Of a stretch of DNA of 64,000 nucleotides, positions 26,601 to 37,400 are shown piece after piece. The notes beneath the pieces were generated by a model. That model ran no database searches, was not told the DNA's origin, and saw nothing but the letters and a program-made list of their open reading frames with translations. The stretch covers positions 15,575,001 to 15,639,000 of the forward strand of contig CM034550.1 in assembly GCA_020055645.1 (NCBI GenBank). The letters are read 5' to 3'. Every line of letters starts with the position of its first letter. Positions within the stretch are counted from its first letter, which is position 1. This stretch comes from Tomocerus qinae. Taxonomy: Eukaryota; Arthropoda; Collembola; Entomobryomorpha; Tomoceridae. The position numbers were made by a program, and so were the translations under genes.

Positions 26601-29600
26601 ACATACATACTCCCGGAAATTATAATATTGCATAGATTATACTCTGCACTGGAATTTTTTTTGGTCTAGGACAGTGAAGTTGACAAATTAATGTAAGATG
26701 ACCTTAATTTGCATTTTGGTTTTTTGCAGGTCGACTAATGAGCCGTATGACACAGATCTGATGGCAAAAGAATTCGTGTCACAGTTTGCTGGACAGGCTT
26801 TCCATGCTGGAATGCTTCTTGCATTCAGTTTTCATGATAAAAAGTTACTTTCTTTAACCGTGAAGGAACTGGAAGGTGAGTTCACTTTATTCTGAATTAC
26901 CGTAATGTGTCATTGTAATTATGATGTTAAGAATAAGAATGGCTAAGTTATGGTTATAGTCTGTGTGCCCATTTAGCTGAGTAGTGCAGTAGTGTGTACC
27001 GTGTGCCGTTATCTATGTAATTTAACTATGAAATATGCAATATTCTCTTTTGCGGTATATGGTATGCGAAATGGAAACTTAGAAAGAATATGATTGATAA
27101 TATTTATGATTATGAGGACTGTGACTCCTCGGCATTTCGATGATAACATCTTACGTACCGCCGCTGTAGGTGGGGAATTGAAAATACATACATGCAATAG
27201 GACATGACATTTGAACATTTATAATTTACGTTTTTTCGAATGGAAAGAGTTGTGCTGTCACAAAGGAAAGATAACGGGTGAAATGAAGCTATTGAAACAA
27301 GTCACATCGGATAAAACGGGTCTGCATTCGCATTCACATGTACATGTAGTGTGAAGTGAAATTGTAGGATTTCGTGGAGGAAAGAGTAGAGAACGATTTT
27401 TAGCCTTCTTTTCACGTTAAGGCTGTCGTGTGTAAAATATTGCTTGTTGAATATTTTATGAATTTGAAAAGGCTAGTAATATCGATGAAAGTCCGGGCAG
27501 ATCCACTTAAAGCTACGTATAGAAATATGTATAAGTACCAATACATGTAAGTGGAAGCAAAGACTTTTCTTCCTTACCCAATACTTAACAGTACCTACGT
27601 GGAATAGGAAAATGTGTGGAGTGGAATGTGGAAAGAGTGATTCTTACACATTTGGACGTCTCGGTGTGCACGTTGTAAATGTCGCATGTTGAAAATTAAA
27701 TGAAACGTGCGTTCTGCGTCAGTAAGAATAGTAATACTGCTATTCTAGATACTGGCAGTAGGTAGTTATTTGTGATTTCCTAACTGACTAGTAGGAAAAG
27801 CCTATTCATGTCTAGTCCTACTTGTATTACTTGTAGTAATGCTAAGTAGTTATCCAATGTTCAAGTAGGTACGTACATGTTTAAAGGGCGTACTAAAGAA
27901 TAGAATATGTCGTGTCTGGGCAAGCAATTCCAACTACTTCGCTCGATTAACCTGAACGTGAAGAGTAGGATCTGTAAATATTTCATTGGATCATTTGAAT
28001 ATTTGAAAATCCCGTTTTGTTAGTTAGAATTCGTAGTACTAGTCGAAGAGTCCATATGCCTATTTAGGTAAACAACCATTTAGTGTCTAACTAACCTTCT
28101 TACTCAACTGCTTTTTAATAGCTACTATAGTTAGCTGCTATTTCGTTGAGGATGCCAATAATAAAGTTGTAATGATGAAAACAGTAAACATGACAGACCA
28201 GCAGAGATAATATTTGCAATAATAATAATATTTGTATGAACGAGGTTAAAGGCTGTTTTAATAGCTATGTATTTGTTTCAGGTCAGTACCGCGGAAGTAT
28301 ATAGTAAAAAGGTTTTAAGATAAATAAATATATTTTCAACTTTCACCAAAAATTTGTTTGCATTGATTATTATTCAGGTGAAAGTACTTGTGAAAAATAT
28401 GTGGAGAAGTACCTTGTTACATTAAGTAACATGACATTAATATATTCACTATATATACTGAGTAATTTTGAATAAATAGCAAAGAATTACATTATAATTA
28501 ATTAGTTTGTCGTCGGAACTAAGATTTTGTCAGTAATGTTTTTTTTGCATTTACTACCTGTAGTATAACCTTTCTCGAAAAAATTCCTGTCATTTTCAAT
28601 AAATAAATTTCCTGCAACATACATACTGTATGAATACTGGAGAAAGGAGCCAATAAGATTTCATTGGAAGAAAGACTGCATAGACAGCCATTCATTTTTG
28701 AAGATGAGAAAGTAAAAGCACTGAAAGCGTTATACTTGTTCACGAACGACTGAACGACTCGTTAGAATTTTCACAATCAGTGAAGCGCAGCATTGTAGCT
28801 GGAATGTCCTAGTGGTATGAACTACTTTACCGGCTTGGTACTCATACTATGGCATTTAAGAATGGTACCGAATCTAGGTAGGTTTTTGGTTGTAGTGATA
28901 TTATTATACGTTCTATCTGCGTTTATGCACCCAAAGTATCTAATGGCCATTATGTAGGATATAATATAATGGTGTCTCGGGGCATTGTGCTTCAGGTATT
29001 CACAACCTACTTGCACGTGTAGTATTTAATGGCCTTATACATTACTACTACGAATACCAACAAACAACACATATCATCACTATATATCAATGCAGAAGTA
29101 TAGTATAATCATTCTTGGTTATTTTGCACAGTACCATTAATATCTGTAATAGGCACGTTAAGTTTATATGAGGTATAGTCATAGCTTTAGTGTTATAAAT
29201 TCTGTCATCTGTAAAATAAATGATGTTATAGGCACATGAGTGTCACTCAAAAGTATATGCATCAGTTATGACTATACTACTGTCAAATCTTCAATTTAGG
29301 TCACTAAATAGTTTAAAATATGCTATAGGTATGTATGGCATATGAAATGGTACTATCAATATTTTAGAAAATAATTATATTTCTGCTACCTATTTACAGA
29401 CTTGACAATTGCTATTGTCGTTTTGGGATCCCCTCGATCACACCGACCATTCTATTAGGAATTGATAGGGTAAAATACAATTTTGGGAACAATGTTCTTG
29501 TCATACTTGACTAGACATGTCTTTGTCAAGTCGAAAATAGTATGAGCCTGTAACAAAATAGGCACCAACTAGTTAGGTGGTTAGATATTGGTATTTGGGT

Positions 29601-32600
29601 ATGATACCTTACTAAGTATTTTACTTACATTTGTGTGGCTATATATAATGTGAGGAAATGGAAGGAATCAAGAAAGGAATGGAACGTATGTTATTGCAAA
29701 TTTAGCTTAGTTTTGTTGGTTTGGTTTCTAGGATGGTGATATGTGCAAAGATTTTTTTCATGGATGTAGTTTAAAAGAATGGGGACTGTGTGTAATAAAA
29801 ATATGTGTATAGGTTTCATTCGTACATGGAGCAAACGTATTTTATTTCCCATTAGGCTACTGAAGCAATTGCGCTAGTTTGTACGGTGGTGAATTTGGTG
29901 AGCGTATGTATGCTTTCTTGCATTTCCATTGGTTGGCTGGATGAAATGCTCCCATCCGTTTTGAGTTCACCAACCTAAATATAAAATTCAAAACCGGAGC
30001 TAGAAATGGGAAGTTGTTTTATTGAATGTAGGCATACTTTGTTGTGAGTACATTGGTTCAGGATTTTTTCTTGCATCCGTACTATCTATAGTGCTATTTG
30101 TTAAAATGAAAAATTTAAAGTTATTTTGTATTTCCGTGCATTTTGACTAGAATTGGTACCGGTGCAATAGGACATAATATACTTTGGAACTGGAAGGAAG
30201 AATAGATGATGAGGAGAATTGGAATTACTGCTTTACATTTACATTATTACACAGACCTTGTTTTTTTCTACTGCTAATTTTTGGCATGGATATGACTATG
30301 ATATGCTTCGGTGGCTAGCTAGCATTACAAGACATTTTAATAGCAAATCATGAATTCCTTCTGAAACGAAAGTTATAAAAGTGGGAACTTTATAGTTTGG
30401 ATTTTTACGTTTGGTTAAGGTTAAGAAAAAGAAGTTTTGCTAGAGACAGGATTTATTTATGAAGGTTGTGTTCTCTGGTGCTCTACATCCGTTTAAAAAT
30501 GCGAAAGAACATGTTTTTTTTCTTTTAGGAAAGTAAGATAGATGAAGAAAGAATGTTCCTCCGTTGTTTTGCGTTACTTGATGAGTAAGGAAATGGAGTA
30601 CTTAATTGACACTTGTACTATAGTTAATAGTAGTAGTCTACGTGACTTGGAAAGTATCTAGAAGTGTTCGAATGCAAAAGTTTGTCATGTTCTAGTAATC
30701 GGAAACGGGAATTATGTCTATCCCTCAAGTCAAGAAAGTCTGTAATCCTTTGTGAAGACAACTTGACGTTTAAATGTACGCTATCAATTACCCTGCATGC
30801 ATATTCAGAGGGTTAAGGAGGTTTACATCAAAGCGTCAACTCATTACGTTTACATCTTTTCATCTTGTGATGGTAATTAATTTTCGGACTGATAGCGATG
30901 GGCCACAGGGCAGCCTGGTTTGCACATAATATTTCCAGGGCCATAGTAGTTTACATTTACTTACTTTGAACAGGAAACTGGCAATACGTGTATTTTAAGG
31001 GAACGCTGCAATGCAGCATCTAAAACAAAATGCTAAGCATGCAATGTCTGCTCTGCACTGCACAACAAAATGTACTCGAGCAAGTATAATCGCAGAGGAG
31101 ATTTTTGCAAGAAATGAAAACGTAGACAAACTTTTAACGTTTGACACCGTCTTTCTAGCTTTTATCGGACTTTATGGCTTCTTCCTTTCCTATATACTCT
31201 TTACTTCTGTGGAAATCGAATTCAATTTCGTTGGGTGTGGTAATGGAAGCATCACAACTCATAAATAAATCAAAGGAATATGGAATAGACTGACTGGTAC
31301 TGATTGTAATAGTACGTCAGATGAAGTAAAGAAACGCCTATCTTACCATTATTAAAAGCGGATTTTTTTGTTGTACTACCAAAGATGAAGAAATAATAAT
31401 AGCTTTTTTTCCTAATAGTTAATTTTGATCGTAATAAGAATTATAGCATGTAGAACAGTCTGGAAAAAAGAAGGTTTTATTTGTTTCTACTTTCATCTTT
31501 GACCTTTCTTTGAAGTGACAACTCTCAAAGTAGAATTTTACCCCAGAAAAGTTTCTAAAATGTACTAGCACTGAGTAAATTTCATTAGTTCAAACTTCAA
31601 AGTAAATCTTGTGATAATCTGTTTATGAAATCCCATTTTCTATCGAATATGGCTATTTAGGGATTCGGGATTGGAAAACGAAGGTTGCAAAATATTTTTT
31701 GATCTGCAATTCGTAGCATGCTTTGAATTGTCTAGTTGCGGTTCCCAACTTGAGAAATAGAAGGAATTGTTTCTGTTATTTTAGTATACTCCACTGAATC
31801 AGAAGTTCCATTTATTTTCTATTATTGCGTTTCTGGTCCGTTACAGATCGGACTGATTTATGTTCACAGAGCGTATCCTAATTGCATGTATGTATTATGT
31901 ATTTGTTTTATAAATATAGTAGCAGTGATAAAAGAACTATAATAAGTTCTTTTATCAACTATAGAAAAGGGCAAAGCTAGTTGTTAAGACGGAGTTTGAG
32001 GGAATATTGGATTAATTTAATTGAAATGTAGATGAATGAGGTTGTTATATTTATTGCAGTAACCCTGAATGCTTGTTAAATTGTATAATTGCAGTTGCGG
32101 ACATGAATCCATTAAAAGTAGGCGGTGAAGTGCGAATCTCAAAGGCAGAGTTGGGTATGTTACTGCCCGATACGAAAATCGTTTTTGAAAAGGGGGAGCA
32201 GTCTGGAGTGAATCTAACAGGGAAGTCGAAAGGGAAGATGACCCGGCAATCTATCATCAATCCCACATGGGATTTCCAGAAAATGGGGATTGGTGGTTTG
32301 GACAAAGAATTCAATGCAATTTTCCGTCGTGCATTCGCTTCTCGCGTTTTCCCTCCGGAGATTGTAGAACAACTAGGCTGCAAACACGTTAAAGGAATTT
32401 TGTTATATGGGCCACCCGGCACCGGGAAGACACTAATGGCTCGACAAATCGGGAAAATGCTTTGCTCGCGGGAGCCAAAGATCGTAAACGGACCAGAGAT
32501 TTTGGATAAGTACGTTGGTCAATCAGAAGCAAACATTCGTCTTCTGTTTGCAGAGGCAGAAGAAGAAGAAAAGAGACTCGGGCCGAACTCTGGCTTGCAC

Positions 32601-33863
32601 ATAATAATTTTCGACGAAATCGATGCGATATGTAAGCAGAGAGGCAGTGTGGGTGGTGGCACAGGTGTGCATGACACTGTCGTCAATCAACTGCTCTCGA
32701 AAATCGACGGTGTGGAGCAATTAAATAATATTCTTGTTATTGGGATGACAAATCGACGTGACATGATTGACGAGGCTTTGCTTCGACCGGGGCGTCTTGA
32801 GGTTCAAATGGAAATCAGTTTACCAAATGAAAACGGCCGTAAGGAAATTCTGAAGATTCACACTTGTCTCATGAAGCAATATGGTAAGTTGGCAGATGAC
32901 GTTTCTATCGAGGAGCTGGCAGCTTTGAGTAAAAATTTCAGCGGTGCGGAGCTGGAAGGATTGGTTCGGGCGGCTCAGTCAACCGCAATGAACAGACTCA
33001 TCAAAGCAGCATCAAAAGTTGAAGTAGATTCGATGGCAATGGAGAAATTACGAATAACTCGCTCGGATTTCCTCAACGCTCTCGAGAATGATATCAAACC
33101 GGCCTTCGGAACGAGTCAAGAGATATTGCAAATGATGCTGACTCGAGGAGTAATCAATTGGGGCTCTCCTGTTTCACATGTGTTAGAAGACGGAATGCTG
33201 CTCATTCAACAAGCCCGAAGTCCTGAAAGTTCAGGCCTAGTCAGTGTACTTCTGGAAGGAGCACCAAACTCTGGGAAGACAGCATTGGCAGCTCAATTGG
33301 CTAAGAACTCCGACTTTCCTTTTATCAAAGTGTGCAGTCCCGAAGATATGGTAGGGTTCTCTGAGTCTTCCAAATGCCTCCAGATACGCAAAGTATTCGA
33401 TGATGCGTACAAATCATCGGTGAGTTGCATCTTGGTGGATAATATCGAGCGTTTGTTAGATTATGGTCCTATTGGGCCTCGCTATTCAAATCTGACTCTG
33501 CAAGCTCTTCTCGTGCTCTTGAAAAAACAACCGCCTAAAGGAAGAAAACTCCTCATTCTGTGTACATCGTCGAGAAAACAAGTTCTCGAAGAGATGGAGA
33601 TGATTTCGGCGTTTACAGCCGTTCTCCACGTGCCCAATCTGAGCAGACCTGAACATCTCTTAGCAGTTCTTGAAGAATCGGATGTCTTCACCAAACAGGA
33701 AGTGGCCAGTATTGCCCGCAATATTGATGGACGGAAGATCTTCATTGGCATCAAGAAACTATTAGCACTTATTGATTTGTTGAGACAGACAGAAGGAGAT
33801 TATCGTGTGGCCAAGTTCTTATCCAAACTGGAGGAGGACGACGCCATCGAATTACGCGGTTAG
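11689..33863 (+). CDS. NSF: N-ethylmaleimide-sensitive factor, AAA+ ATPase
   Basis: Coding exons are 11689-11700, 16430-16518, 22446-22688, 26730-26875 and 32095-33863. They join in phase to give 752 aa (human NSF is 744). NSF is a cytosolic hexamer that uses ATP with SNAP adaptors to disassemble SNARE complexes after membrane fusion. The N domain (1 to about 200) starts [20 protein letters not shown] and includes [17 protein letters not shown]1 has Walker A GPPGTGKT at 269-276, Walker B IIIFDEID ending at 320, and the [11 protein letters not shown] stretch. D2 has a Walker A-type APNSGKT near 553-559 and LVDNIERLL, in which Asn603 sits where AAA+ proteins usually have Glu (human NSF has Asp). 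This fits a nucleotide-binding, weakly hydrolysing D2. The start codon follows a 5' leader and is supported by the conserved MAGR. The stop is TAG at 33861-33863, where the family normally ends. Confidence 0.95.
11701..16429 (+). other. NSF intron 1 (4.7 kb)
   Basis: Donor GTTTGT, acceptor TTAATCTTACAG. The sequence is AT-rich. It contains a possible tRNA-derived SINE fragment at 15932-16001. A 144-codon open frame at 13508-13942 lacks motifs and does not start with ATG. Nothing else is supported. Confidence 0.85.
15932..16001 (+). mobile_element. Possible tRNA-derived SINE head fragment
   Basis: TAGCTCAGCGGG at 15938-15949 matches the RNA polymerase III box A pattern found in tRNA genes and tRNA-derived SINEs. 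A weak box B-like GGTTTAACC follows at 15991-15999. I cannot fold a complete tRNA cloverleaf and see no poly-A tail or target duplication, so this is tentative. Confidence 0.3.
16519..22445 (+). other. NSF intron 2 (5.9 kb)
   Basis: Donor GTCAGT; the acceptor is the AG of AAACAG just before GGATCC. It contains a diverged direct repeat (AACATAAGACAACTGTA at 18593 and 18702, each followed by AAACCTTTCCAAA) and an 11-bp inverted pair AAACTACGTAC/GTACGTAGTTT at 21819-21852. No gene is seen. Confidence 0.85.
18593..18750. repeat. Local direct duplication, about 109-bp spacing
   Basis: AACATAAGACAACTGTA begins at 18593 and again at 18702. Both copies continue with AAACCTTTCCAAA and later GGATTTGG- or GGGATTTG-like sequence. 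It looks like an old tandem duplication of about 109 bp. Confidence 0.6.
24456..24560 (+). repeat. Long imperfect hairpin (MITE or hairpin-RNA candidate)
   Basis: The arm beginning TTAAGGAGGGGTTG at 24456 pairs with the arm ending CAACCCCTCCTTAA at 24560. The stem is about 37 bp with two single-base bulges, one G-U wobble (in plus-strand RNA) and one mismatch, closed by a loop of about 30 nt. TTAA at both ends could be a piggyBac- or Kolobok-type target duplication, or TA a mariner-type one; the palindrome hides which. The size and bulge pattern would also suit a pre-miRNA on the NSF sense strand. Confidence 0.7.
26199..26471. repeat. 53-bp tandem repeat, about five copies
   Basis: AAATAACATAATTTTTTC-like units begin at 26251, 26304, 26357, 26410 and 26460. 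They are separated by a pyrimidine-rich TCTCCTCCTCCCCGCCCC segment that decays in the later copies. The spacing is 53, 53, 53 and 50. Confidence 0.88.
26490..26580. repeat. 31-bp tandem repeat, three copies
   Basis: GTGTCAACATAGGG-type units occur at about 26498, 26530 and 26561, with TTTACT and TTCTAGAAG between them. They follow the 53-bp array directly and belong to the same insertion. Confidence 0.75.
26876..32094 (+). other. NSF intron 4 (5.2 kb)
   Basis: Donor GTGAGT, acceptor TATAATTGCAG at 32094. An AG 35 bp upstream (TTTATTGCAG, 32059) would bring a stop codon in frame, so the second acceptor is chosen. A perfect 13-bp stem, TGATAAAAGAACT (31926-31938) with AGTTCTTTTATCA (31945-31957), lies near the 3' end. 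An 85-codon open frame at 31011 is unrecognised. Confidence 0.85.
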
Positions 33864-34247
33864 GATTACTGTGGGCCCCCAACCCCCTCGCCTAGCACTC
33901 CACCGAGACAACGAACTGGCTTCACGAATTGGTCTTGTTGGATGAGGCTGGGCGGTGCGGTTTGCGGCTGCCTCCACGATTGCTGGCCGCTAGTAGGATT
34001 GTGCGTTGGCGGAGGGGTTGGAGGGCTCTTTGGCATGGCTGTCGGCGTTGCCGTTGGTCTTACTCTTGGAATCATCGTGGGTCTCATTGTTGGACTCACT
34101 TTTGGAATTATATTCGGATTTATAGCAGGAGAAGTAACTAACGGCAAAACTGATAGTAGTCAGCCGAAAAAGTCCAAGCAAGAGAAAGAGGATGAGGAAT
34201 GGCTAGCTTGGATCATGGCTGCTCAGCAGACCCAAGCGGCTCCCTAA
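33864..34247 (+). CDS. In-frame 127-codon extension after the NSF stop: glycine zipper
   Basis: The NSF frame continues without interruption from GAT at 33864 to TAA at 34245-34247. The first 26 codons are Pro/Ser/Thr-rich (DYCGPPTPSPSTPPRQRTG). Then comes a hydrophobic stretch at 33987-34130 with glycine nearly every fourth residue (GLTLGIIVGLIVGLTFGIIF), long enough for two membrane passes, and finally a Lys/Glu-rich tail ending near EEWLAWIMAAQQTQAAP. The DNA is GC-richer than the 3' flank and looks coding. It could be translated by readthrough of the TAG (context GGT TAG GAT), by alternative splicing, or as a second cistron from ATG 33942, whose -3 base is T, a weak start context. I do not recognise a homologue. 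It is also possible that it is untranslated. Confidence 0.5.
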   Translation, partial: DYCGPPTPSPSTPPRQRTGFTNWSCWMRLGGAVCGCLHDCWPLVGLCVGGGVGGLFGMAVGVAVGLTLGIIVGLIVGLTFGIIFGFIAGEVTNGKTDSSQPKKSKQEKEDEEWLAWIMAAQQTQAAP

Positions 34248-34418
34248 AATAAGAACAATAATTATTTATTCAGTAATTAACTCCCAACAAATCATATTAA
34301 CCATTACAATGTTTGCGTGGAAAGTGAACTGATTATCTGTGTAATGTTTTTATGACATACTAATTACCAAACAACGCCTTGAAACTTAAAAGTATACTTA
34401 TTAAGACTCATTCAAAAC

Positions 34419-34424
34419 ATTAAA
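34419..34424 (+). terminator. Possible NSF polyadenylation signal (ATTAAA)
   Basis: ATTAAA lies about 170 nt after the TAA that closes the extended frame and is followed by a GT-rich TTGATTGCGTTGTAAT stretch. The first canonical AATAAA on this strand is far away at 35447. Confidence 0.4.
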
Positions 34425-37400
34425 TATTATTATGAATAGGTTGATTGCGTTGTAATAATTGTAAATGCGCGCATTCCCCTCATTTTCCAGTGGAAACAAT
34501 ATTTTCTTGCAATATTTTTCAAACAGTAATAAGTTGTATGCCTACTGTATGTCTTACCCTAAACTCCCGAATGACAACAGTCACATTCTGGAGAATTCCC
34601 AAGTGAATGCATTCTCCCCTCCGGAGAAATTCAATTCAATACCACTTGCCATAGACTTTATTCACTTGGGATTTGGGTGACCAGTAGTCCCTGGAATTAA
34701 GCGCGCTGATTATTGAATTGTATGTTCCTGAATTCACAGAAAACAGGCAGGTTTACATTGTGATATTTTATAATTGTAATGAATATAAGGTCTCCAAAGA
34801 CCACAAATCAGTATTCTAATATAATTTAAACTTGATTTTCCTTGCATTTGCATTGTTGTTGTTGTCTTGTGTGTGTAGTGTGATTCCAAGCAAATGAGTT
34901 ATGCGTAAGTGTACCATACATACCAGAGGAATACTGCATTTTAGGTAGGTAAGGTCAATCAAGTATTACAAAGTTAATTTTAATTTGATAATTCGCATCA
35001 CAAGAAATCGAATCAACTCCAGGAGAGATTGTAATGTAAGTATGTCATGTCGGCGTTGACGTTGGCATGTTCCTGACAACTGGTGACATTCCTCATGTAC
35101 TTTCCAGCTGGTATAAATGAGTATAAATCTGAATCAGAGTGTGCATGACTTCATGTGTAGCTCTGTCTCGTATTCTATGTCGTTCTAACATAGGTAATAG
35201 TAATTAGATTAGTCTCCTTGTTGATTAAATTAGAAAAATATGTCGTAGTTGTGTGTCCTATTGTGTCTCGTCTTGTGTAAATGTAAATACAACTAGTTAA
35301 ACCTACCTACCATTAAAATAATTATTAATTATATACGTGTAAGCCTATAAGTACTTGATTCTACTCTCGGGGTACTGTTCAATGGCACATACGTACGTGT
35401 GTGGGAAACCCTTATGAAATTGTAAAGAAAACAGACTTTCAACAGAAATAAATCATTAAACCACAGAATTTCGCCGAGTTAAGTAGTATTACAGAAAGGT
35501 ACACCTCGACCAATTCACTCACACGTCATAGAAAGTGTGCTTGTGCGTGAATTGACGTCAGGCTACCCGCTATCCATATAACACAACAGCCTTTTGATGC
35601 CATGCCAAACTTAATGGTAATAGTCTTAGAGCTATAGAGATATGCGACCTTCTACATACGGAGATAGTCTTTTATGGTATAGATAATGAAGATAGGCAAT
35701 CATCAGCTGTAATTAATAGGGCTTAGGTATATCAATTCGGATATTATGCACCATTTCCCTATTTCAGTCTTATATTACATAATAAATTATGCACTTTCTG
35801 TTGAAACTGCCATGAAATTAACACCATCAAGAAATGGATAGAGAGCCCGTCATTACGGGAATGAATATATTACACTATAATCTGTTTAGAAAAGCATTTA
35901 CTCGTTTTATCTATCACATGATACAAAATATCATGTCTATGTATTCATAACTGGAGAATATCCAGGTATTTACTTATGGACATAGGTACAGATAATTTAC
36001 AGATTTAAGCTGGATAAGAGATCTGATTCTACTAGGATACTACCAGCAATCACTAGTAATTTAATTAACTTGTCTCCTGCTCTGTCTACGTCTTTAATAA
36101 TTAAAGTATGCATTGGTGTAGCCTAAGTCTTTTAACTGAAAGAGTCTGTACTTATACATACCTACCATGAAAAATGGATCAGATCTCAATGTTGATCGTA
36201 AACTAGAAGCGGAATAATCGCAAAAGCCATCGATACTAATTTGTCTGTACTAGGAATGATCGCACTATAATGTCGAGAGTTTGCAATTAGTTTTAATTAG
36301 TAGACAGTACTCTATTTTAAATAGGTTAATCACACTCTCACGGATTTAAAAGGACGTAAATCGCTATAGGTTGTTATATGTGGTTCCCTATTGAGATATC
36401 TAAATGTTTAAAACAGCCAGCAGTATCGGTATAAATTAGTAGACAAGAGAAAGCAAGAGAAAGCTGTCTGTGTACAGGGTATCAGAAATTGAACGTACTT
36501 TTTTGGGGTTTAATTTCTAGTTGAATATTTAAATTTACGTCATTTACTGGGGAAAGTCTATAAGAGATCATGAATTTTAATGTAACAGCCATGTAAAGAT
36601 GAATAATTTTTGGCCCACTATAAGTATAATGAAAATTTCGAAATCGATAAATATGTAGATGATTTTGGTAATGATTTCAGGAGGGTTTCCATGCTGTGAT
36701 CATGACCGATGTGATCATGACCGAAGCAGCGTTAAGACTAAGACTACCTGGTTCTGTTTGTGAATGCCCTGTACAAGAGTAGCTATATAAAACACAACGC
36801 ATCAAAGTAATTGCTTCCGCTAATAATTACCGCCATATCTATTCAAGTGGACCTCTGCCATTACATTGTAGTCAGATAGCTTTCTCTGTGTCTCACAGGA
36901 AAGCTAATTGGACGGTTAAATTACAGATACAATTAAATTAATGTTTCTTTCAACTACTTGCAATTATCTATAGGCAGTTTCAAAATGTAATCCATTGCAT
37001 GGCCTTTGAACAGCTGTATTGTTTAACTCTATATTATAGCTTACCGATCGACTAATTTGAATAAAAGTTTAGTATGCTCATTTCACAGTAGGACTTTCAC
37101 TATGCTTTCTCCGTTGAAAGCAAAGTGAATGTTCTCTTTGGGTTCACATTACGCTTATTATAGGTCTGGAAATCTTTTTTGGCTTCAAGGCTTCTTCTAT
37201 ATAGTCTAATTTATAAAATAAAAAGCTGTGGCATAATTTCATAGGTATATTGTTTTGCCCACTGTATTCTGTCACTTTCAGCTTTCTCCCTACTACAACG
37301 TATAATTAATATAAATGTTATTATTGTGTCTTGTCTGTGTGTTAGTGTCTATAGTATCTGTCTATCTATTTCTCTGTAAATGAAGGATAGATGAGTTGAA

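Larger units (their letters stand above)
26043..26636. mobile_element. Composite non-autonomous retroelement-like insertion with internal tandem repeats
   Basis: The segment starts with ACTAGCTGGTTAGCCCGTCC, like the GC-rich heads of widespread arthropod non-autonomous elements. It ends with ACATACAGACAAACATACAT and a TATAATATTGCATAGAT tail, as such elements commonly do. Inside are a 53-bp tandem repeat and a 31-bp repeat, given separately. Family assignment is inference from the ends only; no ORF is present. Confidence 0.5.
22689..26729 (+). other. NSF intron 3 (4.0 kb)
   Basis: Donor GTAAGT, acceptor TTTTTTGCAG. It holds the long hairpin at 24456-24560 and the composite repeat at 26043-26636. 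A 108-codon minus-strand open frame at 22945-23271 is unrecognised and probably chance. Confidence 0.85.

Noticed and set aside
33866-34147. Minus-strand Pro/Thr-rich ORF opposite the NSF extension
   Set aside because: It is explained by the periodic codons of the sense strand, and no start context or family is recognised.
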